Below, piece by piece: positions 23,357-31,048 of a stretch of DNA of 46,848 nt; position 1 is the stretch's first letter, and every line of letters starts with the position of its first letter. The notes under the pieces are model-generated. The model had not been told where the DNA came from, searched no databases, and saw only the letters and a program-made list of their open reading frames with translations. Both the position numbers and the translations under genes were made by a program. Origin of the DNA: UBA1738 sp045580145 (GTDB taxonomy: Bacteria; Bacillota; Clostridia; UBA1381). The stretch covers positions 1-46,848 of the forward strand of contig JAZNNI010000024.1 of assembly GCA_045580145.1 (NCBI GenBank). The letters run 5' to 3'.

Positions 23357-24970
23357 TTAATGTCTTAATCTTGCTATTTCGTCGCCTGTCATAACACCAA
23401 ACAAAAATATCGCTGCAATATAGCCAAGTGCAGAAATAATCATAGTAAGGAAAAATGCAGCTATGTAGTTTCTTAACATTGCAGAGAGAGGTGAATATAG
23501 GAGCAAAGCAATCGAAAGCATCAATAAAGTACATAAAATTATTTTCAAAAAATTTGCAAATGATAAAGGTGAAATGCCCAGATTCTTTTTTAAGAGCCTC
23601 AATATAAGAATGAGCTGCAGGGAGGCGGCTGCGTATGTGCTTATTATTACGCCCATAATATTGACAGACGGCATAGCAATTAAAAGATAAGAAAGTAATA
23701 TTTTAACTGCCATACAGATAATGTTGTAAATAAAGGGTATAAAAATTTTCCCTGATGCGTATTGAACTGATGAAAGAAATTGTATTAGCGTTATGATAAC
23801 TAAGAGGGGTGCCATAAAGGAAAGCATTTCCATAGATGCCGTATTTTTAAAGAGTATAGAAAGTATATCCTTTGAAAAAAAGGACATTATGGCAGCACAA
23901 GGCATAGATATTGCAAGAATTATCTTTGAAGTAGACGCCACAGTAAAATTCAGATGACGGTAGTTTTTAAGTGCAATACATCGTGTGACAACAGGCAGGA
24001 TGGATACACCAAAGGATGCAAGAATTCCACAGGGAAGATTAAAAACTGTTGCCGCATAGCCGGAATATGCGCCATATAGCCATCTTGCACCGCCTAAAGA
24101 AAGCTTTTTTGTAGTTATAATATCGTCAAACAGATTAGTGTAGGAAGAATATTGTGATAAAAAGCTTTGTGCAGAGTCACTTGAGAAAATAATAGATGTA
24201 AGCCTGTTACGTATTACCGAGGTTTCTAAAAGGGAGAGACTTCCCGAAATTACCGATGCTGCGGTCATTGGTACGGCAACTGCAAGAAGGGTGCGGATAA
24301 TATCGCGCCGAGGAGTTTCGGGGGAATGATTTAAGGTCTCGCGCCTGTATGGTATATAAAGCAAAAATAGAATAAAGGTTGCTAAAGCTTCGCCTGCGGT
24401 GACTCCAAATACTGCCGCTGCAGATGCATATCGGACAGAAAAGGCAGAGAACCAAAAAGCGAGGCTGTAGCCTGCTATAAGCTTAATAAAAGCCTCTATA
24501 ATTTGTGATATTGCAGTAGGCATCTGGTGAGCATAGCCCTGATAACAGCTTTTATACACTGCGCCTAAAGCTACAAAAAATATTGAAGGTGCTATTGCCT
24601 TGAGTGCAAGTGTGGATTTAGGGTCTTTCATTGCGTAAGCAAAAAAATCTGCACCAAAAAACATTAAAGCACTCGAAAAAAGACCCAGAACAAACATCAG
24701 AAAAACAGAGAAACGAACTGTGAAACGGATATTCCCGAGTCTTGAAAGGGCAAGCTCTTCGGATATGTATTTCGATATAGCAAAAGGTATGCCGGAGGTT
24801 ATAAGTGAAAGAATCATTATGTAAACAGAAAAGGCTGTCTGATAAATAGCCATTCCCTGCTCACCCAGAATATATGTAAGCGGGATTTTTAAAAGAGCCC
24901 CTAAAATTTTTGAAAAAGCATTTGCAACTATAAGTATTAAAGTACCCTTCATAAAGGATTCATTTTTCAT
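23357..24970 (-). CDS. spoVB: SpoVB-like lipid flippase (MOP superfamily polysaccharide exporter)
   Basis: A 537-aa membrane protein of the MurJ/SpoVB/Wzx group, with about 14 hydrophobic segments. The opening FMKGTLILIVANAFSKILGA followed by IPLTYILGEQGMAIY is characteristic of the SpoVB branch, whose members flip lipid-linked peptidoglycan precursors, in SpoVB's case for the spore cortex. The pattern ITSGIPFAISKYISEE agrees. GAAAGGGACG precedes the start. It is transcribed opposite to its neighbours. Vegetative paralogues (YtgP/MurJ-like) have similar sequence, so the sporulation-specific role is likely but not proven; sporulation genes elsewhere in the window fit. Confidence 0.75.
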   Translation of the reverse strand: MKNESFMKGTLILIVANAFSKILGALLKIPLTYILGEQGMAIYQTAFSVYIMILSLITSGIPFAISKYISEELALSRLGNIRFTVRFSVFLMFVLGLFSSALMFFGADFFAYAMKDPKSTLALKAIAPSIFFVALGAVYKSCYQGYAHQMPTAISQIIEAFIKLIAGYSLAFWFSAFSVRYASAAAVFGVTAGEALATFILFLLYIPYRRETLNHSPETPRRDIIRTLLAVAVPMTAASVISGSLSLLETSVIRNRLTSIIFSSDSAQSFLSQYSSYTNLFDDIITTKKLSLGGARWLYGAYSGYAATVFNLPCGILASFGVSILPVVTRCIALKNYRHLNFTVASTSKIILAISMPCAAIMSFFSKDILSILFKNTASMEMLSFMAPLLVIITLIQFLSSVQYASGKIFIPFIYNIICMAVKILLSYLLIAMPSVNIMGVIISTYAAASLQLILILRLLKKNLGISPLSFANFLKIILCTLLMLSIALLLYSPLSAMLRNYIAAFFLTMIISALGYIAAIFLFGVMTGDEIARLRH

Positions 24971-25126
24971 AAAAAACGTCCCTTTCGTGATAAAATTTAA
25001 AATAAAATTATTGTAAAAATTAACGAAAATATTAAAAAAAACGGACTTTTATTGGTTATTGTTGTCAAATTCTACAATTTTATATGTATAAATTCAAGAA
25101 AAATGCTAAAAATTCACAGTAAACTA

Positions 25127-25155
25127 TTGACAAGCGGCTATATTTATAATAAAAT
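25127..25155 (+). promoter_or_regulatory. Promoter of hup
   Basis: TTGACA (25127-25132), 17-base spacer, TAAAAT (25150-25155). A perfect TATAAT at 25145-25150 would give only a 12-base spacer and is not preferred. Confidence 0.7.
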
Positions 25156-25215
25156 GTGTATTCGTAAGGGGAATTTTTAATTCCCGAATATAAAATTTTT
25201 TAGGAGGAAAGAATT

Positions 25216-25491
25216 ATGAACAAGACAGAATTAGTTGCAGCTGTTGCAGAAAATGCTGCATTGTCAAAAAAAGATGCAGAAAAGGCTATTAGTGCAGTTA
25301 TCGATGCTATCACAGGTGCATTAGCAGATGGTGATAAGGTTCAGCTCGTAGGTTTTGGTACATTTGAAGTTAGAGCAAGAGGAGCAAGAACAGGTAAGAA
25401 CCCACGTACAGGCGAAGCTATCAAGATTGCTGCTTCAAAGGTTCCTGCATTCAAGGCTGGTAAAGCATTCAAGGATATTGTTAACAAATAA
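25216..25491 (+). CDS. hup: HU family DNA-binding protein
   Basis: A 91-aa nucleoid protein that binds and bends DNA as a dimer. It has the HU start MNKTELVAAVAENA, the dimerisation region, and the DNA-binding arm signature GFGTFEVRARGARTGKNPRTG (about 46-66) with the Pro in N-P-R-T-G that wedges into DNA. The end, V-P-A-F-K-A-G-K-A-F-K-D-I-V, is standard. TTAGGAGGAAAG precedes ATG. It stands alone between its promoter and a perfect terminator. Confidence 0.97.
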   Translation: MNKTELVAAVAENAALSKKDAEKAISAVIDAITGALADGDKVQLVGFGTFEVRARGARTGKNPRTGEAIKIAASKVPAFKAGKAFKDIVNK

Positions 25492-25504
25492 TTACTTGAA
25501 ATTC

Positions 25505-25535
25505 AGAAGTTCCTCTTATAAGAGGAACTTCTTTT
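25505..25535 (+). terminator. Terminator after hup
   Basis: A perfect 12-bp stem (25505-25516 with 25521-25532), loop TATA, followed by T residues. Confidence 0.9.
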
Positions 25536-25587
25536 CATATAATAGCAAATTACATATTTCCTATTATATGAAAATATAAATTGAATG

Positions 25588-25683
25588 CCTGTGCAAAATT
25601 TTCAGCTTTTAAAAATGCACAGGGGAAAACAAAGCGTTATTGTTTCGTCCGCCGCCTGTGGCAAGAGACGTATCCGCTTTGTT
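25588..25683 (+). other. Structured leader upstream of rqcP (possible cis-regulatory RNA)
   Basis: Two helices are visible. The first is CCTGTGCA (25588-25595) with TGCACAGG (25616-25623). The second is AACAAAGCG (25628-25636) with CGCTTTGTT (25675-25683), enclosing CGTC/GACG and GCC/GGC mini-helices. The second helix is followed by CTTTTTC and then the GGAGG of rqcP, so it looks like a terminator or ribosome-binding-site switch. It fits no riboswitch class I know. A related CAAAGCG...CGCTTTGTTCT pair occurs at 27586-27666. Confidence 0.45.
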
Positions 25684-25699
25684 CTTTTTCGGAGGTAGT

Positions 25700-25939
25700 A
25701 TGCGACTTGACAAATATTTAAAGGTGTCGCGGCTTATAAAACGCAGAACTGTTGCGAATGAAGCCTGCGATGCGCAAAGAATTCAGGTAAACGGACGTAT
25801 CGTCAAAGCATCATACGATGTGAAGGTAGGCGATATTCTGGAAATAAAAATGGGCGAAAAGATGATAAAGGTTGAGGTTTTGCAAGTAGTAGAGCACGCT
25901 TTAAAAAATGATGCTGCCCTTATGTATAAAGTCCTGTAA
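25700..25939 (+). CDS. rqcP: RNA-binding S4 domain protein RqcP (YabO)
   Basis: A 79-aa S4-domain protein matching Bacillus RqcP (YabO): MRLDKYLKVSRLIKRRTVA, then R-I-Q-V-N-G-R-I-V-K-A-S-Y-D-V-K-V-G-D. In Bacillus, RqcP works with RqcH on stalled 50S subunits to add C-terminal alanine tails during ribosome-associated quality control. ATG 25700 is chosen because GGAGG lies 5 bases upstream and it matches the family start; an in-frame extension to 25640 would run through the structured leader. The gene begins the conserved yabO-yabP-yabQ-divIC-yabR order. Confidence 0.92.
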   Translation: MRLDKYLKVSRLIKRRTVANEACDAQRIQVNGRIVKASYDVKVGDILEIKMGEKMIKVEVLQVVEHALKNDAALMYKVL

Positions 25940-25964
25940 TAACAAAATTGCACTCTCATATACT
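25937..25964 (+). promoter_or_regulatory. Candidate sigma-E promoter of yabP
   Basis: CATATACT (25957-25964) matches the sigma-E -10 consensus CATACAMT at 7 of 8 positions. TAATAAC (25937-25943) matches the -35 KMATATT at 5 of 7, with a 13-base spacer. The consensus is established for Bacillus subtilis; its use here is inference. Transcripts would begin near 25971, inside the hairpin described separately. Confidence 0.45.
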
Positions 25965-25987
25965 ATTAAAAAGGGGAGTGTTTTTTT
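25951..25987 (+). terminator. Terminator-like hairpin overlapping the yabP ribosome binding site
   Basis: CACTCTC (25951-25957) pairs with 25974-25980 (7 bp, one G-T), followed by seven T residues that run straight into the yabP ATG at 25988. The right arm contains GGGGAG (25973-25978), the yabP ribosome binding site. On transcripts reading through from rqcP, this would both terminate and hide the site. Confidence 0.6.
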
Positions 25988-26260
25988 ATGGAAAAGGAAT
26001 ATAATGATAAAAATCAGGTTCTTTCACTTTTAGATAGGTCTAAGCTTTCGGTGGGACTTGTGGAAAATGTTGAGAGCTTTTCTGACAGTGAGATTGTTTT
26101 GAAAACCGCGCTTGGAGGACTTTATGTTTCGGGTAAAGGTTTGAAGCTTGAGGATTTATCGATTGAGAACGGAGAAATAGTTTTGACCGGCAAAATTGAT
26201 AAGATGGATTATATGGATATAAAGGAAAAACGAAGTTTCTTTCGAGACCTTTTCAGGTAA
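25988..26260 (+). CDS. yabP: Sporulation protein YabP
   Basis: A 90-aa protein of the YabP/YqfC family, needed for spore coat and cortex formation in Bacillus where it is made in the mother cell. Family wording is clear: R-S-K-L-S-V-G-L-V-E-N-V-E-S-F, then T-A-L-G-G-L-Y-V-S-G-K-G-L-K-L-E-D-L-S, and I-V-L-T-G-K-I-D. The protein is mostly beta-strand. The ribosome binding site lies within a terminator-like hairpin (see 25951-25987), implying control separate from rqcP. yabQ follows after 6 bases. Confidence 0.9.
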   Translation: MEKEYNDKNQVLSLLDRSKLSVGLVENVESFSDSEIVLKTALGGLYVSGKGLKLEDLSIENGEIVLTGKIDKMDYMDIKEKRSFFRDLFR

Positions 26261-26266
26261 GAGTAT

Positions 26267-26713
26267 ATGGTAGTATCGACTGTTTACGAGTTGGAGAGCT
26301 TTGCAGCATCAATTCTTATAGGAATTTTGGCTGGTAGCATTTATGATATTTTCCGCAGTATAAGATATGTATCTGGGAGGGATGCACCGGCAGATGTTGT
26401 TATGTGGCTATTAATTATCGTCTCCTCAGCTTTTTTGTGGTATAAATTTCAAAATGGAGAAATCCGCTGGTATATGCTTGTCGGGGCGGCTTTAAGCATA
26501 CTTTTGTACTTTTTGCTGATAAGCAGGATTGTTTTTTGTGTATTTTCCTTTTGTGTAAGAAAAATTTGCTTGTTTTTGAATATATTTTTTAAATTGCTCT
26601 TGACACCACTTAGGTTTTTATGTAAAATAATAAGTGTATATATTAAGAAGGCAAAGACTAAATTTTCAAAGAAAGTTGAAGATAAAAATTATGAAGAAAA
26701 AGCCTGCATTTAA
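26267..26713 (+). CDS. yabQ: Sporulation protein YabQ
   Basis: A 148-aa membrane protein of the YabQ family, required for cortex formation and located in the forespore outer membrane in Bacillus. It has about four hydrophobic segments (starting S-F-A-A-S-I-L-I-G-I-L-A-G, W-L-L-I-I-V-S-S-A-F-L-W, and so on), the family's Y-D-I-F-R-S-I-R motif near residue 28, and a basic C-terminal tail. The position between yabP and divIC is the conserved one. The last 23 bases overlap divIC. Confidence 0.85.
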   Translation: MVVSTVYELESFAASILIGILAGSIYDIFRSIRYVSGRDAPADVVMWLLIIVSSAFLWYKFQNGEIRWYMLVGAALSILLYFLLISRIVFCVFSFCVRKICLFLNIFFKLLLTPLRFLCKIISVYIKKAKTKFSKKVEDKNYEEKACI

Positions 26714-26987
26714 ATTAGATTTGATGAAATTTTTGATTATTATAACTGCTGTCGTTTCATTGACGATGGTGGTAAAAGGAATAATGCTTCAGCCGGCGAT
26801 TGCTGCAAATGAAGAAATGGCTGCCAAGATAAGAGAGAGTATCGAATATGAGAACCAGCGGATTTCTGAGATAGATGCGATGATGGAAGAAGTTGGAACT
26901 GACGAATACATAGAAAAAGTAGCAAGAGAAAAACTGGGTATGATAAAGGCTGATGAAATTGTCTTTGTGGACATATCCGGACAATAA
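26691..26987 (+). CDS. divIC: Septum formation initiator, DivIC/FtsB family
   Basis: A 98-aa bitopic protein of the divisome that partners FtsL and DivIB at the septum. It has a short basic N-terminus (MKKKPAFKLD), one membrane segment (about 13-30), a short coiled-coil (about 38-62) and the family's ending E-Y-I-E-K-V-A-R-E-K-L-G-M-I-K-A-D-E. ATG 26691 is chosen because it starts the typical basic N-terminus; an upstream in-frame start at 26634 adds residues that overlap deeply with yabQ. Overlap of 23 bases with yabQ suggests coupling. The Shine-Dalgarno is weak. Confidence 0.88.
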   Translation: MKKKPAFKLDLMKFLIIITAVVSLTMVVKGIMLQPAIAANEEMAAKIRESIEYENQRISEIDAMMEEVGTDEYIEKVAREKLGMIKADEIVFVDISGQ

Positions 26988-27011
26988 TATTACAGGGGGA
27001 AAATCTTATTT

Positions 27012-27449
27012 ATGGCATTGGAGATAGGGAGTATAGTTGAAGGAAAAGTAGCCAGTGTAATGCCTTTCGGAGCTTTTGTTTCTCTGCCGGACTCTAAGTC
27101 GGGGCTTGTGCATATTTCAGAAATTACAAAAGAATATATAAATGATATAAACGATTACATAAAACAGGGTGATGAGGTAAAGGTTAAGATTATAGGGATT
27201 GATAAAACCGGAAAGATTAACCTTTCAATAAAAAAGGCTGTTCGTGAAGAACGCGCAAAGGCACCTGCACCTTCGGGACCTGTACGTCCTGCAGACATTG
27301 ACTGGAGTGCGAGGAATGACGAAGACTTGTCTTTTGAAGATAAGCTTTCAAGATTTAAAAAAGATGCCGATGAAAAAATGCTTGCCCTTAAGCGCTCCAA
27401 CGAATCGAAACGTTCGGGAGGTTATCACCGGGGCGGCGGTACATATTGA
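27012..27449 (+). CDS. yabR: S1 RNA-binding domain protein YabR
   Basis: A 145-aa protein with one S1 domain in residues 5-75: GSIVEGKVASVMPFGAFVSL, G-L-V-H-I-S-E-I, and the end V-K-I-I-G-I-D-K-T-G-K-I-N-L-S-I-K. The rest is a charged, low-complexity tail rich in K, R, G and S, ending in a Gly-rich basic patch. YabR in Bacillus has the same layout and the same position downstream of divIC; its exact role is unsettled, with ribosome or RNA contacts proposed. AGGGGG precedes ATG. SpoIIE, often next in this cluster, is not present. Confidence 0.9.
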   Translation: MALEIGSIVEGKVASVMPFGAFVSLPDSKSGLVHISEITKEYINDINDYIKQGDEVKVKIIGIDKTGKINLSIKKAVREERAKAPAPSGPVRPADIDWSARNDEDLSFEDKLSRFKKDADEKMLALKRSNESKRSGGYHRGGGTY

Positions 27450-27456
27450 TTTTCTT

Positions 27457-27489
27457 GGGGAGGGTGTAAAGCCTCCTCTTTGTATTTTT
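27457..27489 (+). terminator. Terminator after yabR
   Basis: GGAGG (27459-27463) pairs with CCTCC (27472-27476), extended by two weaker pairs, followed by CTTTGTATTTTT. Confidence 0.7.
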
Positions 27490-27666
27490 GCTTTATAGAA
27501 AACTGCGTTCCTATAAAGCAAAAAGAATTTAATTCCCTTGCGATTTTTTTTGTTCAAAAGGCACGAAAACGCAAATGGGAGTAAGCAAAGCGACCTGCTT
27601 CTTCTTGCTGCCCTTTAAAATTAATGGCAATTTTAAAGAGCGGCTCAAGCGAAGCCGCTTTGTTCT
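27485..27666 (+). other. Hairpin-rich intergenic region before pncB
   Basis: Three further inverted repeats follow the yabR terminator: a 14-bp perfect pair (27485-27498 with 27511-27524), a 10-bp AT pair (27613-27622 with 27629-27638), and AGCGGCT/AGCCGCT (27639-27645 with 27653-27659) followed by TTGTTCT. A longer-range CAAAGCG (27586-27592) with CGCTTTG (27656-27662) could compete with the last. No coding frame is credible here. It may be a small RNA, a pncB leader, or a dispersed palindromic repeat; its motif resembles the rqcP leader at 25628-25687. Confidence 0.4.
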
Positions 27667-27714
27667 ATGTTATAAAATAGGGATTTTATGCAAGGGAGAA
27701 AGGGATGCTAAGAA

Positions 27715-29157
27715 ATGAAAGACAAGCTTAATTTAACTTTGCTTACGGATTTTTATGAATTTACTATGTCAAACGGATTCTTCTCTGAGGGAATGGGAGA
27801 GAAAATTGCATATTTTGATATGTTCTTCCGTTCAGTTCCGGATGATGGTGGTTTTGCTATTATGGCGGGGGTTGAGCAGCTTATTGAATACCTTAAAAAC
27901 CTTGAATTTACCGATGAGGATATTGAGTATTTAAGAAGCAAAAACCTTTTTTGTGAGGAGTATCTTGAGTATTTAAAGAATTTTGAATTTAAATGTGACG
28001 TATGGGCAATACCCGAGGGAACACCAATATTCCCGCATGAGCCGATAGTTACAGTGAGAGGACCTGTGGCACAGGCACAGTTTATCGAAACGATGATTCT
28101 ACTTACGATAAACCATCAGAGCTTAATTGCTACAAAGGCAAATAGGATAGTAAGAGCTGCAAATGGACGAGCTGTAATGGAATTTGGTTCAAGACGTGCA
28201 CAAGGTCCAGATGCGGCTATTCTGGGTGCGAGAGCGGCATATATCGGTGGATGCACAGGAACTGCGTGTGCGATTGCAGACAGAGAATATGGTGTGCCGG
28301 CACTTGGTACTATGGCGCATAGCTGGATTCAGATGTTTGATACAGAGTATGAGGCATTTGCCGCTTATGCAAGACAATATCCTGACAGCTGTACACTTTT
28401 GGTTGACACCTATAACGTATTAAAATCAGGATTGCCGAATGCAATAAAAGTTTTTGATGAAATTTTAAAACCTATGGGAAAAAGACCAAAAGGAATCAGG
28501 ATTGATTCGGGCGACATAACATATCTTTCAAAAAAATGCAGAAAGCTGCTTGACGATGCAGGTTATCCCGACTGTGGAATTTGTGCATCCAACTCTCTGG
28601 ATGAATATATCATAAGAGACACACTTATGCAGGGAGCGGAAATTACAACCTTTGGAGTGGGCGAAAGACTTATCACATCAAAGGCATCTCCTATATTCGG
28701 CGGGGTATATAAGCTTGCAGCTGTGGAGGATGATGAGGGTAACATCATTCCAAGAATTAAGATTTCCGAAAATGTTGCAAAGATTACGACACCGGGGTTT
28801 AAACAGGTATATCGCCTCTATTCAAAAGAATCGGGTGCAGCGATTGCCGATGTTGTTACCTTGTTTGTCGAGATTATTGACAGCGATAAACCATATGAAC
28901 TTTTCGACCCGGACCATACTTGGAAAAGAAAGACTGTCACAGATTATTATGTAAGACCGCTTCTAAAACAGATTTTCAATAAGGGAAAATGCGTTTATGA
29001 AAATCCTGATATTCACGTTTTGCAGGAATATTGCCGGTTGGAAGTGGACAAGCTCTGGGACGAGGTAAAACGGTTCGAAAACCCGCATGACTATTATGTT
29101 GACTTATCAAGAGACCTTTGGCAGATGAAATATGAGCTTTTGGAGAAATTTCAGTAA
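27715..29157 (+). CDS. pncB: Nicotinate phosphoribosyltransferase
   Basis: A 480-aa enzyme that joins nicotinate to PRPP, using ATP, to make nicotinate mononucleotide for NAD salvage. It is the long Gram-positive form. Motifs: LTDFYEFTMSNGFF near the start, EFGSRRAQGPDAA (about 161-173), G-T-M-A-H-S-W-I-Q (active-site His region, about 202-210), R-I-D-S-G-D-I-T-Y and G-V-G-E-R-L-I-T-S. AAAGGG precedes ATG by about 10 bases. Its stop overlaps the start of tsaC by one base (TAATG), so it is the first gene of a coupled operon running to tsaD. Confidence 0.96.
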   Translation: MKDKLNLTLLTDFYEFTMSNGFFSEGMGEKIAYFDMFFRSVPDDGGFAIMAGVEQLIEYLKNLEFTDEDIEYLRSKNLFCEEYLEYLKNFEFKCDVWAIPEGTPIFPHEPIVTVRGPVAQAQFIETMILLTINHQSLIATKANRIVRAANGRAVMEFGSRRAQGPDAAILGARAAYIGGCTGTACAIADREYGVPALGTMAHSWIQMFDTEYEAFAAYARQYPDSCTLLVDTYNVLKSGLPNAIKVFDEILKPMGKRPKGIRIDSGDITYLSKKCRKLLDDAGYPDCGICASNSLDEYIIRDTLMQGAEITTFGVGERLITSKASPIFGGVYKLAAVEDDEGNIIPRIKISENVAKITTPGFKQVYRLYSKESGAAIADVVTLFVEIIDSDKPYELFDPDHTWKRKTVTDYYVRPLLKQIFNKGKCVYENPDIHVLQEYCRLEVDKLWDEVKRFENPHDYYVDLSRDLWQMKYELLEKFQ

Positions 29158-30191
29158 TGGAAACACTTATAATACGGAAGATAGATAATGAGTCGATGCA
29201 AAAAGCCGGAGAAATTATAAGATGTGGCGGTGTTGTTGCATTTCCGACAGAGACGGTTTACGGACTTGGGGCATCGGCATATGATGACGATGCAGTAAAG
29301 AAAATTTATAAAGCTAAGGGAAGACCGTCGGACAATCCGCTCATTGTGCATATTGCAGATGTTTGTGATGTGGAAAAGGTGGCACGGGAAGTACCTGATG
29401 TCGCAAAGAAGATTTTGGAAAAGCTGGCACCTGGGCCACTTACTTTAATACTAAAAAAACGCAAGGATATAAGCGATACGGTGACGGCAGGACTTGATAC
29501 TGTCGGTGTAAGAATTCCATCACATCCGGTTGCGAGAGAGTTTATAAGAGCGGCGGGAGTGCCTGTTGCAGCACCAAGTGCGAACTTGTCGGGGAAACCA
29601 AGCCCGACCCGTGAAAAGCACGTAATCCACGATATGAACGGACGTGTTGACGCGATTATTTGCGGCGGGGAGTCGAGTGTGGGAGTGGAGTCGACAATTA
29701 TTGATTTAACATCCAACGTACCTACAATTTTAAGACCGGGCGGAATTACGCTTGACGATATAACTAAAATTTGCGGACAGGCGGAAGTAGATAAAAATGT
29801 ATTAAAATCCGTAGAAGCAAATGAACAGCCTAAATGTCCTGGTATGAAATATACACACTATTCGCCTGATGCTGATGTTACGGTTGTCGAGGGTGAGAAA
29901 AAATCTACTGAAAAGAAAATTGCAGAATTGGTTTTGGAGGCTAAAGAAAAGGGTTTGTCAACAGGTGTTCTTGCAATGTCGGATTGCGATTTTGGTGCCG
30001 ATTTGTTTCTTTCTGCTGGAGTGGATAATAAACAGTTTGCAAATCGCTTGTTTGATGCATTAAGAGAATTTGATGAAAAAAGTATTTCTACTGTCTTTGT
30101 GCAGTTTGCGATGGAAGACAGCTTTAGTCTTGCAGTCAAAAACAGACTGTATAAGGCGGCGGGGAATAATATAATCTATACGGAGAACTAA
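29157..30191 (+). CDS. tsaC: L-threonylcarbamoyladenylate synthase (Sua5/TsaC)
   Basis: The enzyme makes threonylcarbamoyl-AMP from threonine, bicarbonate and ATP, the first step of t6A formation on ANN-decoding tRNAs. At 344 aa it is the long Sua5 type. The YrdC domain (about 10-200) shows FPTETVYGLGASA, KAKGRPSDNPLIVHI, R-I-P-S-H-P-V-A and APSANLSGKPSPT, and is followed by the C-terminal Sua5 domain beginning P-G-M-K-Y-T-H-Y-S-P. Its start is the A of the pncB stop. ywlE follows after one base. Confidence 0.95.
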   Translation: METLIIRKIDNESMQKAGEIIRCGGVVAFPTETVYGLGASAYDDDAVKKIYKAKGRPSDNPLIVHIADVCDVEKVAREVPDVAKKILEKLAPGPLTLILKKRKDISDTVTAGLDTVGVRIPSHPVAREFIRAAGVPVAAPSANLSGKPSPTREKHVIHDMNGRVDAIICGGESSVGVESTIIDLTSNVPTILRPGGITLDDITKICGQAEVDKNVLKSVEANEQPKCPGMKYTHYSPDADVTVVEGEKKSTEKKIAELVLEAKEKGLSTGVLAMSDCDFGADLFLSAGVDNKQFANRLFDALREFDEKSISTVFVQFAMEDSFSLAVKNRLYKAAGNNIIYTEN

Positions 30192-30192
30192 A

Positions 30193-30630
30193 ATGAATAT
30201 TTTGTTTGTATGCACGGGGAATACTTGCCGCTCACCTATGGCGGCAGCACTTTTTAATAAAATTGCGATCCAGAGGGGACTTGATGTAAGGATTGAATCT
30301 GCAGGACTTTTTGCGGCAGACGGCGAAAATGCATCAAATGAAGCTATAATAGCTATGCAAAAGTATGATATTGACCTTTTGGGACATCACGCGCAGTCTG
30401 TTACTGCTGAGCTTTTGGAAAAAAGTGACCTCATTTTAACAATGACGGCGGCACACAAAATGGTGCTTTTTGAGTCTGCACAAGGAAAGGTATTCACGCT
30501 TTGTGAGTATGCCGGCGTTGATTATGATATTGAAGACCCGTTCGGCGGAGATGTTGAAGAATATGAGGAATGTGCAGAAGCTATTTATGAGGCGTTAGAA
30601 AGGGTGGCGGACCGTCTTGAAAATAACTGA
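30193..30630 (+). CDS. ywlE: Low-molecular-weight phosphatase, probable protein-arginine phosphatase
   Basis: A 145-aa LMW-PTP-fold phosphatase. The loop reads C7-T-G-N-T-C-R-S14 and is followed by P-M-A; the general acid lies in D-P-F-G-G (near residue 116). Thr at position 11 is the residue known to give Bacillus YwlE its selectivity for phospho-arginine, where tyrosine phosphatases have Ile or Leu. It therefore probably reverses McsB-type arginine phosphorylation, a mark for ClpC-ClpP degradation. ywlE beside sua5 is a known gene neighbourhood in Bacillota. The last 14 bases overlap rimI. Confidence 0.88.
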   Translation: MNILFVCTGNTCRSPMAAALFNKIAIQRGLDVRIESAGLFAADGENASNEAIIAMQKYDIDLLGHHAQSVTAELLEKSDLILTMTAAHKMVLFESAQGKVFTLCEYAGVDYDIEDPFGGDVEEYEECAEAIYEALERVADRLENN

Positions 30631-31048
30631 AATGACGGAAAAGCACGCGGCAGAGCTTGCAAATCTTGATAAAATATGCTTTAGCGTGCCTTGGTCGGAA
30701 AATTCCTTTCGAGAAGAGGCAGAAAATCCTCTGGCAAAGTATTTTGTGGCGGAAGAAGACGGAAAACTGATAGGCTACTTGGGAGTATGGTGTGTTCAGG
30801 ATGAGGGGCAGATTACCAATATTGCAGTCCTGCCGGAATATAGAAGAAAAGGTATTGCATCAAAGCTTTTAGAGCATCTTGTTTGCGAGTGCAAGGGGGT
30901 TTCTCAGCTTGTGCTTGAGGTAAGGGAAAGTAACAGCGGAGCTTTGGCACTTTATGAAAAATATGGGTTTAAAAGAGTCGGAATGCGTAAGAATTTTTAT
31001 CATTCTCCGACAGAAAATGCAATTATAATGATACGAGGAGACGAGTAA
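30617..31048 (+). CDS. rimI: Ribosomal protein alanine N-acetyltransferase
   Basis: A 143-aa GNAT acetyltransferase. It shows the acetyl-CoA motif N-I-A-V-L-P-E-Y-R-R-K-G-I-A (about 70-83) and the C-terminal A-L-A-L-Y-E-K-Y-G-F-K-R-V-G-x-R-K-N-F-Y typical of RimI, which acetylates the N-terminus of ribosomal protein S18. The TTG start at 30617 has GGTGGCGG 6 bases upstream and overlaps ywlE by 14 bases. It sits directly before tsaD, the usual place in Bacillota, although tsaB and tsaE are missing here. Its stop overlaps the tsaD start by one base. Confidence 0.92.
   Translation: MKITEMTEKHAAELANLDKICFSVPWSENSFREEAENPLAKYFVAEEDGKLIGYLGVWCVQDEGQITNIAVLPEYRRKGIASKLLEHLVCECKGVSQLVLEVRESNSGALALYEKYGFKRVGMRKNFYHSPTENAIIMIRGDE

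Noticed and set aside
24971..25050. A sigma-E promoter for the SpoVB-like gene
   Set aside because: On the minus strand TAATATT is a perfect -35, but the best -10 (TTTACAAT) is only 10 bases away and matches 6 of 8.
25145..25150. TATAAT as the hup -10
   Set aside because: Only 12 bases from TTGACA; TAAAAT five bases further gives the standard 17.
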